From assembly GCF_000379125.1 (NCBI RefSeq), contig NZ_KB900626.1, positions 2,014-66,013 of the forward strand: DNA of 64,000 nucleotides, given 5' to 3'. Each line of letters begins with the position of its first letter. The stretch's first letter is position 1. Source of the stretch: Methylosinus sp. LW4. GTDB taxonomy: Bacteria > Pseudomonadota > Alphaproteobacteria > Rhizobiales > Beijerinckiaceae. Below the pieces are notes generated by a model. That model was not told the DNA's origin. It made no database searches and worked only from the letters and a program-made list of their open reading frames with translations. Below are positions 26,290-33,782 of the stretch, piece after piece. The position numbers and the translations under genes were made by a program.

Positions 26290-28383
26290 ATGTCCCTTCC
26301 TCTCGCCACGCCGGGCCGCAAGCTCGGCTCGATCGCCCTTTGGAGCGCCATCGTCGCGCTCGGCGTCTTCTCGCTCTTCACCCTGGCGATGGCGCGCGGC
26401 GAGACCGTCAACGCCATGTGGCTGGTGGCGGCGGCGGTCTGCGTCTATCTCGTCGCCTATCGCTTCTACTCCCTGTTCATCGCCAACCGGGCGCTCGGCC
26501 TCGATCCGCAGCGCAAGACGCCGGCGCATCGCCACAATGACGGGCTCGATTATGTGCCGACCGACAAATATGTGCTGTTCGGCCATCATTTCGCGGCCAT
26601 AGCCGGGGCGGGGCCGCTGGTCGGCCCGGTGCTGGCGGCGCAAATGGGCTATCTGCCCGGCACGCTCTGGCTGCTCACCGGCGTCGTCTTCGCCGGCGCG
26701 GTGCAGGATTTCGTCGTGCTGTTCATCTCGACGCGGCGCGACGGGCGCTCGCTCGGCGATCTCATCAAGACAGAACTCGGGCCGGCCGCCGGAATCGTCG
26801 CCATGGTCGGCATTCTCACCATCATGGTCATTTTGCTCGCCGTGCTGGCGCTCATCGTGGTCAAGGCGCTGGCCGACAGCCCCTGGGGCTTCTTCACTGT
26901 CTTCGCCACTCTGCCCATCGCCGTGCTGATGGGCGTCTATGGCCGCTATTTGCGTCCCGGCCGCATATTCGAAATGTCGGTCATCGGTTTCGTGCTGCTC
27001 ATCGCCTCCATCGCGTTCGGCCGCACTGTCGCGGAGACGCCGGCGCTCGCCGCGCTCTTCACTTTCAAGGGCGAGACGCTCGCCTTCATGCTGATCGGCT
27101 ATGGCTTCGTCGCCTCGGTTCTGCCGGTGTGGTTTCTGCTGGCGCCGCGCGATTACCTCTCCACCTTTCTGAAGATCGGCACCATCGCCTCGCTGGCGCT
27201 GGGGATTTTCTACGTCATGCCGGAGCTGAAAATGCCGGCGGTCAGCCGCTTCATCGACGGGACCGGCCCGGTCTTCGCGGGCAGCGTCTTTCCTTTCCTG
27301 TTCATCACCCTCGCCTGCGGCGCCATTTCCGGCTTTCACGCGCTGGTCTCTTCCGGCACCACGCCCAAGATGATCGGCGACGAGACGCAAATCCGCTTCA
27401 TCGGCTATGGCGCTATGCTGATGGAGTCTTTCGTGGCCATAATGGCGCTGGTCGCCGCCACCGTGCTCGATCCGGGCGTCTATTTCGCCATGAACAGCGC
27501 GCCCGCCGTCATCGGCTCCACGGTCGACACGGCGGCGCAGACCATATCGTCCTGGGGCTTCGTCATCACGCCGGAGGCGCTGAGCCAGGCGGCGGCCGAG
27601 GTCGGCGAGAAGACGGTGCTCTCGCGCGCCGGCGGCGCGCCGACGCTCGCGGTCGGCATGGCGAAAATATTGTCGGGGGCGATCGGCGGCGCCTCCATGA
27701 CCGCCTTCTGGTATCATTTCGCCATTCTCTTCGAGGCGCTGTTCATCCTCACCACTGTGGACGCCGGCACGCGCGTCGCGCGCTTCATGATTCAGGATCT
27801 CGTCGGAACCTTCTGGCCGCGCTTCAAGCATACGCGCGCCTGGATTCCCAATTTCGGCGCCACGGGGCTCGCCGTCGCCGGCTGGGGCTGGTTCCTCTAT
27901 CAGGGCGTCATCGATCCTCTCGGCGGCATCAACACGCTCTGGCTCATGTTCGGCATCGCCAATCAAATGCTGGCGGCCATAGCGCTCACCCTCTGCACTG
28001 TGGTGCTGTTCCGCATGAAGCGGGAGCGCTACGCCTTCATCGCCGCGGCGCCGGCGGCCTGGCTCTATATCTGCACGCTGACGGCGGGCGCCGAGAAAAT
28101 CTTCCATCCCGATCCCAAGATCGGCTTCCTCGCCCATGCGGCGCGCTATTCCGCCGCGGCGGCGGAGGGCAGACTGCTCGCCCCGGCCAAGACCGCCGCC
28201 GAGATGAGCCGCATCGTCTTCAATGATTATGTGAACACGACGCTCTGCGCCGTCTTCATCGCGCTGGTCTTGTCCATGCTGTTCTTCGGCCTGCGGGCCA
28301 TCGGCGAGGCGCGGCGCGCGACCAGCGTCACCACCAGGGAGACGAGCGATGAGCTGCACGATCTGCAAATTGCCCGCGCTTGA
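26290..28383 (+). CDS. cstA: CstA-family carbon-starvation / pyruvate-type carrier
   Basis: This 697-residue inner-membrane protein has about 16-18 hydrophobic helices and the CstA hallmarks: DYVPTDKYVLFGHHFAAIAG, GPVLAAQMGYLPG, FVVLFISTRRDGRSLG, SGFHALVSSGTTPKMI and TTVDAGTRVARFM. E. coli homologues CstA and BtsT take up pyruvate and possibly peptides under starvation. The substrate here is inferred. The end overlaps the ybdD-type gene by 35 bases, as in other genomes where the two work together. Confidence 0.93.
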   Translation: MSLPLATPGRKLGSIALWSAIVALGVFSLFTLAMARGETVNAMWLVAAAVCVYLVAYRFYSLFIANRALGLDPQRKTPAHRHNDGLDYVPTDKYVLFGHHFAAIAGAGPLVGPVLAAQMGYLPGTLWLLTGVVFAGAVQDFVVLFISTRRDGRSLGDLIKTELGPAAGIVAMVGILTIMVILLAVLALIVVKALADSPWGFFTVFATLPIAVLMGVYGRYLRPGRIFEMSVIGFVLLIASIAFGRTVAETPALAALFTFKGETLAFMLIGYGFVASVLPVWFLLAPRDYLSTFLKIGTIASLALGIFYVMPELKMPAVSRFIDGTGPVFAGSVFPFLFITLACGAISGFHALVSSGTTPKMIGDETQIRFIGYGAMLMESFVAIMALVAATVLDPGVYFAMNSAPAVIGSTVDTAAQTISSWGFVITPEALSQAAAEVGEKTVLSRAGGAPTLAVGMAKILSGAIGGASMTAFWYHFAILFEALFILTTVDAGTRVARFMIQDLVGTFWPRFKHTRAWIPNFGATGLAVAGWGWFLYQGVIDPLGGINTLWLMFGIANQMLAAIALTLCTVVLFRMKRERYAFIAAAPAAWLYICTLTAGAEKIFHPDPKIGFLAHAARYSAAAAEGRLLAPAKTAAEMSRIVFNDYVNTTLCAVFIALVLSMLFFGLRAIGEARRATSVTTRETSDELHDLQIARA

Positions 28384-28576
28384 TCTTTCCAAGCTCGGGC
28401 AGAAGCTGCGCGATGGCGCGCGGCTGATGATCGGGCAGGGGGATTACGAGGCCTATGTCGCGCATCGGCGCGCCAATCATCCGAGCGAGCCGCTGATGAC
28501 GCGCGAGGAGTTCTTCCTCGAGCGTCAGGCGAGCCGTTTCGGCGAAGGCGGCCGGCGCGCGATGCGTTGCTGCTAG
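28349..28576 (+). CDS. YbdD/YjiX-family small protein (DUF466)
   Basis: This 75-residue cytosolic protein has the family blocks LRDGARLMIGQGDYEAYVAHRRANHP and LMTREEFFLERQASRFG, and cysteines at both ends (CTIC near the N-terminus, CC at the C-terminus). It is encoded overlapping the 3' end of cstA in another frame. In E. coli, YbdD/YjiX partner CstA/BtsT and are needed for transport, so it is likely an accessory subunit here. Confidence 0.9.
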   Translation: MSCTICKLPALDLSKLGQKLRDGARLMIGQGDYEAYVAHRRANHPSEPLMTREEFFLERQASRFGEGGRRAMRCC

Positions 28577-28622
28577 AGTGTTTTCTAGCGAAGTGGGAAC
28601 CGGTTCGCGTGAAGAAAACACG
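28577..28622. repeat. imperfect palindrome after the ybdD-type gene
   Basis: GTGTTTTCT near 28579 and AGAAAACAC near 28613 form an imperfect hairpin with AACCGGTT between them. Elements of this shape recur in Rhizobiales intergenic DNA. It may end the cstA-ybdD transcript. Confidence 0.45.
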
Positions 28623-28655
28623 ACAGAACAAGGGACGGAAACGCTCGGGTGAGGT

Positions 28656-28946
28656 TCAGCACTCGGCCCGGCCGAGCGCCCGAAACGTGAGCAGCGCGGC
28701 GGCTTCCGAAGTATTCAGCGCATAGGCCATATAGAGAAATCCGAGACGCGTGATCCGCGTCTCGCGGATTTTTTCGACCAGCTCCGCCGTCTCGACGGGC
28801 GCGAGCGATGCGAATTCTTGCAGTATATCTTCCGCCGCATGGCGGAATCTCTCGCGCTCGGCGAGCGTAGCCCTGTCCCAGAGCTGCGGATTGGACCCGA
28901 ATTTCGCGAACAGCGATTTCGCGACGGTTTCGATCAGGTCGATCAT
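28656..28946 (-). CDS. small alpha-helical hypothetical protein
   Basis: This 96-residue protein begins MIDLIETVAKSLFAKFG and is predicted to be all-helical, acidic and cytosolic. It has no signal peptide or membrane segment. Codon use resembles the neighbours, and GAGAA lies a short distance before the ATG, so it is probably real. I recognise no family. It is convergent with the cstA-ybdD unit and divergent from the glycosylase-like gene. Confidence 0.6.
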   Translation of the reverse strand: MIDLIETVAKSLFAKFGSNPQLWDRATLAERERFRHAAEDILQEFASLAPVETAELVEKIRETRITRLGFLYMAYALNTSEAAALLTFRALGRAEC

Positions 28947-29149
28947 GGGAATTCTCTATGTGAGCTGTGATTTTTGAACTCTGTTTCCACCCTCGGCACA
29001 ATCTTGATTTTGTTCCAGCCTATTGTGGAGCCGCCGCCGCGCGAAGCTCGATAATCTACGCATTCGCGCGCAGGGGAGGGGCGAGACGCGCGGCCCCGCC
29101 TCGAGCGCGCGCCTTCACCTTTTTGCGCTTCTGCTCTAAGCTTCCTTCC

Positions 29150-29995
29150 ATGTCCGCTGACGCCGATCTTTCCTTGGAGACGGGGCTCGCCGCGCTCGTC
29201 GACTGGTATGTGTCGATCGGCGTCGACATAGCCGTCGACGAGGCGCCGCACGACCGTTTCGCCGAGAGCGCCGCGCCGCCGGCGCGCGTCGCGACGCCCG
29301 CGCCCGTCGCTGCCTCTTCGCCCTCGCCATCGCCCGTGCGTCGGGCCGAGCCGCCGGCGCGGGAGACCCGCTCCCAGCGCTCCGCCGCGCCCGTCTTCAC
29401 CGAGGAGGCCGCCCGCGACGCGCGCGAGGCCGCCGGCGCGGCGCAGACGATAGAGGAATTGCGGGAGCGGCTCGCGGCTTTCGACGGCTGCGCGCTGAAA
29501 GCGACGGCCGGGCATTTTCTCTTCTCGGCCGGCGCGCCCGGCGCGGCTCTGATGGTGCTGGATTTCTCGCCCGGCGAGGAGGAGGAGCGCGGCGGCGCGG
29601 CTTTCGTCGGGCCGGAGGCGCGGCTGCTCGACAATATGCTGCGCGCGATTGGGCGCGACCGCTCCGGCGCCTATCTCGCCTATGCGACGCCCTGGCGTCC
29701 GCCCGGCGCGCGCGAGCTCAATCCGGCGGAAGTGGCGGCGCTCAATCCCTTCCTGCGGCGCCACGTGGAGCTGGCCGCGCCGCGCGCTCTGCTCATTCTC
29801 GGCGATTTCGCCGCCCGCGCCGCGCTCGGCTCGCCGGATGTGGCGCGCTATCGCAACGCCTGGTTCGATTACGATCACGGCGGCGGCGCGACGCGCGCGC
29901 TGCTCGCGCCGTCGCTCGCCAGCCTGCTCAGGACGCCGGCGATGAAGCGCCGCGCCTGGCGCGATCTGCGCGCCCTGGCCGCGGCGCTCGTCTGA
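29150..29995 (+). CDS. uracil-DNA-glycosylase-like protein, apparently degenerate
   Basis: This is a 281-residue protein. After a low-complexity Ala/Pro/Ser region (about 40-85), the C-terminal 180 residues match family 4/5 uracil-DNA glycosylases: LKATAGHFLFSAGAPGAALMVL, FVGPEARLLDNMLRAIG, TPWRPPGARELNPAEV and PFLRRHVEL. Key features are changed. The GEAPG motif is DFSPG. The C-terminal HPAYLLR-type motif reads SLASLLR, with no histidine. Only one cysteine remains in the protein, so the 4Fe-4S cluster of family 4 cannot form. It may be inactive on uracil or bind DNA without cleaving. The ATG at 29150 is the best start. Confidence 0.75.
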   Translation: MSADADLSLETGLAALVDWYVSIGVDIAVDEAPHDRFAESAAPPARVATPAPVAASSPSPSPVRRAEPPARETRSQRSAAPVFTEEAARDAREAAGAAQTIEELRERLAAFDGCALKATAGHFLFSAGAPGAALMVLDFSPGEEEERGGAAFVGPEARLLDNMLRAIGRDRSGAYLAYATPWRPPGARELNPAEVAALNPFLRRHVELAAPRALLILGDFAARAALGSPDVARYRNAWFDYDHGGGATRALLAPSLASLLRTPAMKRRAWRDLRALAAALV

Positions 29996-31291
29996 TTACT
30001 CCGCCGCTTCGCCCTCGGCGCCGCCGCCGAAGCGACGGGCGACATAATCTTCGACGATGCGGGTGAATTCTTCCGCTATGCCCTCGCCACGCAAGGTCAT
30101 CGCCTTCTTGCCGTCGATGAACACGGGGGCGGTCGGCGCCTCGCCCGTGCCGGGAAGCGAAATGCCGATATCGGCGTGCTTGGACTCGCCCGGCCCGTTG
30201 ACGATGCAGCCCATCACCGCGACATTCAGCGTCTCGACGCCCGGATAATCCTGCCGCCAGACGGCCATGCGCTCGCGAATATGCGATTGAATGTCGCGCG
30301 CCAGCTCCTGGAAGACGGTGGAGGTGGTGCGGCCGCAGCCAGGGCAGGCGGCGACCAGCGGCACGAAGGTGCGAAAGCCCATCGTCTGCAAAATCTCTTG
30401 CGCGACGCGCACCTCATTGGCGCGATCGCCGCCGGGCTCCGGCGTCAGCGACACGCGGATCGTGTCGCCAATGCCGTCCTGCAGCAGCACGCCCAGCGCC
30501 GCCGCCGAGGCGACGACTCCCTTCGAGCCCATGCCCGCCTCGGTGAGGCCGAGATGCAGCGCATAATCGCTGCGCAACGCCAGCATGCGATAGACGGCGA
30601 TGAGGTCCTGCACGGCGGAGACCTTGGCCGAGATGACGATGCGATCGCGCGAGAGGCCGATCTCCTCGGCGCGCTCGGCGGAGATCAGCGCCGAGCGGGC
30701 CAGCGCCTCGCGCGTCACCGCGCGCGTGTCGAGCGGCGCCGCGGAATTGGCGTTGATGTCCATGAGATGCGTCAGCATCTCCTGATCGAGCGAGCCCCAA
30801 TTGGCGCCGATGCGCACCGCCTTGCCATGCTTTATGGCCAGCTCGACGATGGCGCCGAATTGCCGGTCCTTCTTCTCCTTGAAGCCGACATTGCCGGGAT
30901 TGATGCGATATTTGTCGAGCGCCTCGCCGCAGGCCGGATGATCGGCGAGCAGCTTGTGGCCGATGTAATGAAAATCGCCGATCAGCGGGACGTCGATATT
31001 CTTCTGCGCGAGACGGTCGCGAATATGCGGCACGGCGGCGGCGGCCTCGTCGCGATCGACGGTGATGCGCACCAGCTCCGAGCCGGCGCGGACCAGCGCT
31101 TCGATCTGCGTGACCGTGGAGTCGACATCGGCCGTGTCGGTATTGGTCATGGACTGGACGACGATGGGCGCGCCGCCGCCGATCGTCACCGCGCGCGGCC
31201 CCCGGCCGATCGTCACCGCCGCCGTCCTATGGCGCGGCGCCGGCTCGGCGGAGATGGGGTCGGGAAGGCGGGTCTCGATTTCGTCGGTCAT
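29996..31291 (-). CDS. ispG: 4-hydroxy-3-methylbut-2-enyl diphosphate synthase
   Basis: This 431-residue 4Fe-4S enzyme catalyses the penultimate step of the MEP isoprenoid pathway, converting ME-cPP to HMBPP. Motifs are [64 protein letters not shown], and the cluster ligands in CPGCGR and [10 protein letters not shown] chose the ATG at 31291 ([11 protein letters not shown]), since the upstream in-frame extension runs into repeat DNA. With dxs this window carries two MEP genes, but not in one operon. Confidence 0.96.
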   Translation of the reverse strand: MTDEIETRLPDPISAEPAPRHRTAAVTIGRGPRAVTIGGGAPIVVQSMTNTDTADVDSTVTQIEALVRAGSELVRITVDRDEAAAAVPHIRDRLAQKNIDVPLIGDFHYIGHKLLADHPACGEALDKYRINPGNVGFKEKKDRQFGAIVELAIKHGKAVRIGANWGSLDQEMLTHLMDINANSAAPLDTRAVTREALARSALISAERAEEIGLSRDRIVISAKVSAVQDLIAVYRMLALRSDYALHLGLTEAGMGSKGVVASAAALGVLLQDGIGDTIRVSLTPEPGGDRANEVRVAQEILQTMGFRTFVPLVAACPGCGRTTSTVFQELARDIQSHIRERMAVWRQDYPGVETLNVAVMGCIVNGPGESKHADIGISLPGTGEAPTAPVFIDGKKAMTLRGEGIAEEFTRIVEDYVARRFGGGAEGEAAE

Positions 31292-31348
31292 CGTCGGTCG
31301 TGTCCCCTCGATGGGATTTGGATCGTCTCGCGTGAGGTCTGCCGCCTT

Positions 31349-31460
31349 CCTTCTCCCCGCGAGCGGGGAGAAGGCGAGGGATGAGGGGCCTGGGCGTTCC
31401 ACCGTGGCTCGCGCCCCGAGCCCCTCACCCTGGCCCTCTCCCCGCTCGCGGGGAGAGGGG
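31349..31460. repeat. intergenic mosaic repeat, family B, copy 2 (short)
   Basis: The element is bounded by hairpins CCTTCTCCCCGC/GCGGGGAGAAGG (31349-31374) and CCCTCTCCCCGC/GCGGGGAGAGGG at the far end. Inner partners GATGAGGGGC and GCCCCTCA also pair. It shares its termini with the 11541-11770 element but has a shorter, different centre. It lies between ispG and the SDR gene. Confidence 0.8.
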
Positions 31461-31522
31461 AAATGCGGCGAGCCCGTCACCTGGAATCTGTCGAGCCTTG
31501 GTGGGCCGGAACGTGTCCCGCG

Positions 31523-32392
31523 TCAAGCCGGCGGCAGCAGCCCCATGCGCTTGGCGAGGATGCGGTCCAGCAGCCGCGCCGGCAGCAGGCGCGGCAGCAG
31601 CCAATCCAATAGATAGCTCGGCACGACGCGAATGCGCGCCGGGGGCCGCTTCTCGGTCAGCGCGCGCAGCACGGCGGCGGCGACGCGCTCCGGCGGCGGG
31701 CCGAGCCGGCCCTTTTCGACCGCCCATTTCTGCAGCCTGCGGGCCGAGGCGCCGTAGACGGTGGAATCATAGCGGCCGAAATCGGCGCTCTCGGCCTTGT
31801 CCCATATGGGCGTGGCGATCACGCCCGGCTCTATGACCACCACATCGACGCCGAAAATCATCAGCTCGCGCCGCAGCGAGTCGGACAAGCCCTCGAGCGC
31901 ATGCTTGGAGGCGGCATAGGCGCCGAGAAAGGGCGAGGCGAGGCTGCCCGCCACCGAGCTCATATTCACGATGCGGCCGGGCGGTCCGCGGCGCTTTTCC
32001 GGGCTCGCTCCGAGCAGAGGCGCGAAAGCCTGGGTGACGGCGATCTGGCCGATCACATTGACCTCGAGCTGGAGGCGGACCTCCTCTATCGGCTGATAGA
32101 GCAGCGGCGCCGGAAACCCCGCCCCGGCATTGTTGACGAGCCCGGCGAGGCGTGCGCCCTCGAGCCGCCGCTCGGTCTCCCGCGCCGCCTCGGCCACGGC
32201 GGCGGCGTCGGTCACGTCGAAGATGAGCGGCGTGAAGCTCTCCGCGCCGAAACGCGCTTGCAGCCGCGCGCTGTCGGCTGCCGTGCGAACGCTGCCGAAG
32301 ACATGAAAGCCCTGCGCCGTCAGCGCCTCCGCCAGCGCATAGCCTATGCCGGTGGAGACTCCGGTGACGACGACGAATTTTTTCTCGCTCAT
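31523..32392 (-). CDS. short-chain dehydrogenase/reductase with extended C-terminus
   Basis: This 289-residue classical SDR has the cofactor motif TGVSTGIGYA, the NNAGAGF motif, the active-site serine in NMSSVAG, and YAASKHALEG with the catalytic Tyr and Lys. The C-terminal 60 residues contain a hydrophobic, Leu/Pro/Arg-rich stretch, which may associate with membranes. This pattern is seen in SDRs acting on lipids or retinoids; the substrate is unknown. Its ATG overlaps the stop of the amidase gene by four bases, so the two are co-translated. Confidence 0.88.
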   Translation of the reverse strand: MSEKKFVVVTGVSTGIGYALAEALTAQGFHVFGSVRTAADSARLQARFGAESFTPLIFDVTDAAAVAEAARETERRLEGARLAGLVNNAGAGFPAPLLYQPIEEVRLQLEVNVIGQIAVTQAFAPLLGASPEKRRGPPGRIVNMSSVAGSLASPFLGAYAASKHALEGLSDSLRRELMIFGVDVVVIEPGVIATPIWDKAESADFGRYDSTVYGASARRLQKWAVEKGRLGPPPERVAAAVLRALTEKRPPARIRVVPSYLLDWLLPRLLPARLLDRILAKRMGLLPPA

Positions 32393-33129
32393 GCGCCCGC
32401 TCCCGTCAGCGCGCGCAATGTGGCGATGGTGGAGGAATCGGCGCGGCCGTCGACGAGGGCGGGGCGGAAATGCCGCTGAAAGGCGGCGACCACGCCGGCG
32501 CAGGCCTGGTCGTAATCGCCGGTGACGTCGATCTTATAGCCGTAATCGGCGAGCGCCTGCTGCAATCGCCTCACCTCGTCTCCCCGCGCGCCGGTCTCCA
32601 GAACCGCGCCGCCGACGATGGCGGCTGGCTCGACATAATGGCCGACGCCGAGCCCGGCCAGCGTCTTCCAGGGGAAGAATTCGCCGGGGTCGATCTTGCG
32701 GCCGATGGCGATGTCCGAATGGCCGAGCACGCGCCGCGGGGCTATGCCCTGCCGCGCGCAAATATCGCGGCAGAGCGCCGCTGTCGCCTCGATCTGGCGG
32801 TCCGGGAAGGGGCGCGGATCGTCATGGCCGGGATGGACGATCTCAATGCCGACGGAGGCGGAGTTCAGATCGGTCTCGCCTGCCCAGAAGCTGCGGCCGG
32901 CGTGCCAGGCCCGGCGCGCCTCCGGCACGAGCTGCAGAATGGTCCCGTCCTCATCGACGAAATAATGCGAGGACACCTGCGCTTCGACGCTGGTGAGCAG
33001 CGCCAGCGCCGAGGCCGCCGTCGGCATGCCGGTGTAATGCAGGATCAGCGCGGAGACGGGCGTCAGCCGCTCATTGTGATTGGGCGAGGGACGGAAATCG
33101 GCGGTGTGCGGCGTGTCGGGTGAGAGCAT
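32389..33129 (-). CDS. N-acetylmuramoyl-L-alanine amidase (AmpD/AmiD type) with peptidoglycan-binding domain
   Basis: This 246-residue protein has an Amidase_2 domain at about 10-160. Zinc ligands are expected in LILHYTG (first His) and in LGHSDIAIGRKIDPGEFF (last His, Lys and Asp). SSHYFVDEDGTI and RAWHAGRSFW are typical. A PG_binding_1 domain follows (about 180-240). It lacks a signal peptide, which points to AmpD-like cytoplasmic recycling of muropeptides, although the PG-binding domain is more usual in AmiD. It is the first gene of a unit with the SDR. A candidate small RNA lies just upstream. Confidence 0.88.
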   Translation of the reverse strand: MLSPDTPHTADFRPSPNHNERLTPVSALILHYTGMPTAASALALLTSVEAQVSSHYFVDEDGTILQLVPEARRAWHAGRSFWAGETDLNSASVGIEIVHPGHDDPRPFPDRQIEATAALCRDICARQGIAPRRVLGHSDIAIGRKIDPGEFFPWKTLAGLGVGHYVEPAAIVGGAVLETGARGDEVRRLQQALADYGYKIDVTGDYDQACAGVVAAFQRHFRPALVDGRADSSTIATLRALTGAGA

Positions 33130-33186
33130 ATCTGTTCCGAGCGAGGAGACGCTCGGCCGATCGCATGAGACCTCGGCGAGCGAAGC

Positions 33187-33311
33187 AAAAGGCCCCGCTT
33201 TGTGAGCGGGGCCTTCAGGACAAAGAGTTTCTTGGCTGTTCGAGGCTTGTCATCGCCCGTTGAACAGCCTGCCCAGCAAGCTGGGTCTTAAAGCCCGACG
33301 ACCGGGATACG
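33187..33311 (-). ncRNA. candidate small RNA with its own promoter and terminator
   Basis: Read on the minus strand, a sigma70-like promoter (TTGAAG at 33341-33346, 17-base spacer, TATATT at 33318-33323) is followed by three stem-loops. The first is CCCAG-CTTG-CTGGG at 33272-33285. The second is GAACAGCC-type arms at 33234-33241 and 33262-33269. The last is a GC-rich terminator hairpin at 33189-33215 ending in TTTT. No open frame fits. The predicted transcript is about 125 nt. It could instead be a 3' tail of the MazF-like mRNA or a leader of the amidase gene. I cannot match it to a named family. Confidence 0.5.
33189..33215 (-). terminator. rho-independent terminator
   Basis: AAGGCCCCGCT pairs perfectly with AGCGGGGCCTT around a five-base loop. 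On the minus strand it ends in TTTTGC. It closes the candidate small RNA and any read-through from the MazF-like gene. Confidence 0.8.
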
Positions 33312-33317
33312 AGACGG

Positions 33318-33346
33318 AATATAGCGGCAATTCGTGTGTTCTTCAA
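33318..33346 (-). promoter_or_regulatory. sigma70-like promoter for the candidate small RNA
   Basis: The -35 box TTGAAG (33341-33346) and -10 box TATATT (33318-33323) are separated by exactly 17 bases. The -35 box overlaps the stop codon of the MazF-like gene. Predicted start of transcription is near 33311. Confidence 0.5.
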
Positions 33347-33732
33347 CGCAAGAAGCCGAGGCCTGCGAGCACCGCTCCACGCACGCCTTCCAAATCGGCG
33401 TCGCTCATCTCGGGAATTTCCCATTTTCGGCGACCCACCTTGAACCCGTCGAGACGGGAGACCGAGAAATTTCCGACCATGTCGGCTTTCGCCCAGCACG
33501 GAAGATTCGCGTCTTCCGCCGGATGATAATTCTTGGACAGGCGAAAGCAGAAGGGGAGGTCATGGAACGGTCGCGTCGTGCTGATGGGCACGATCGTGAC
33601 GATTTGCGATCGGTAGGGAAGGCGCGGCGAAATGACGACCACGGGACGGATCTTATTCATCTCCGGCTCGTTGATGTCGGAAAAGTCGCACATGAATAGC
33701 TGCCCGAGCCTCGGATAGAATTTTATCGACAT
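33343..33732 (-). CDS. MazF/PemK-like toxin-family protein without a visible antitoxin
   Basis: This 129-residue protein is MazF-like. MSIKFYPRLGQLFMCDFSD and NKIRPVVVISPRLPYRSQIVTIVPIST match the first strands of the PemK/MazF fold (G-x-R-P-V-V-V-I). PCWAKADMVGNFSVSRLD corresponds to the conserved C-A-D region, and EMSDADLEGVRGAVLAGLGF is the usual C-terminal helix. MazF toxins are mRNA endonucleases. The 50 bases between this gene and the upstream P-type ATPase are too few for an antitoxin, and the next gene downstream is unrelated. It may be solitary or use an antitoxin elsewhere. Alternative: a MazF-fold protein without toxicity. Confidence 0.75.
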   Translation of the reverse strand: MSIKFYPRLGQLFMCDFSDINEPEMNKIRPVVVISPRLPYRSQIVTIVPISTTRPFHDLPFCFRLSKNYHPAEDANLPCWAKADMVGNFSVSRLDGFKVGRRKWEIPEMSDADLEGVRGAVLAGLGFLR

Positions 33733-33782
33733 CGGAATCCGTGAGCGCTCGCGCTTGCAATGGCGCGTCCCCGCGAGCAGCG

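Noticed and set aside
26218..28392. Open frame of about 720 codons opposite cstA
   Set aside because: Shadow with repetitive Gly/Arg/Glu/Asp content; cstA is certain.
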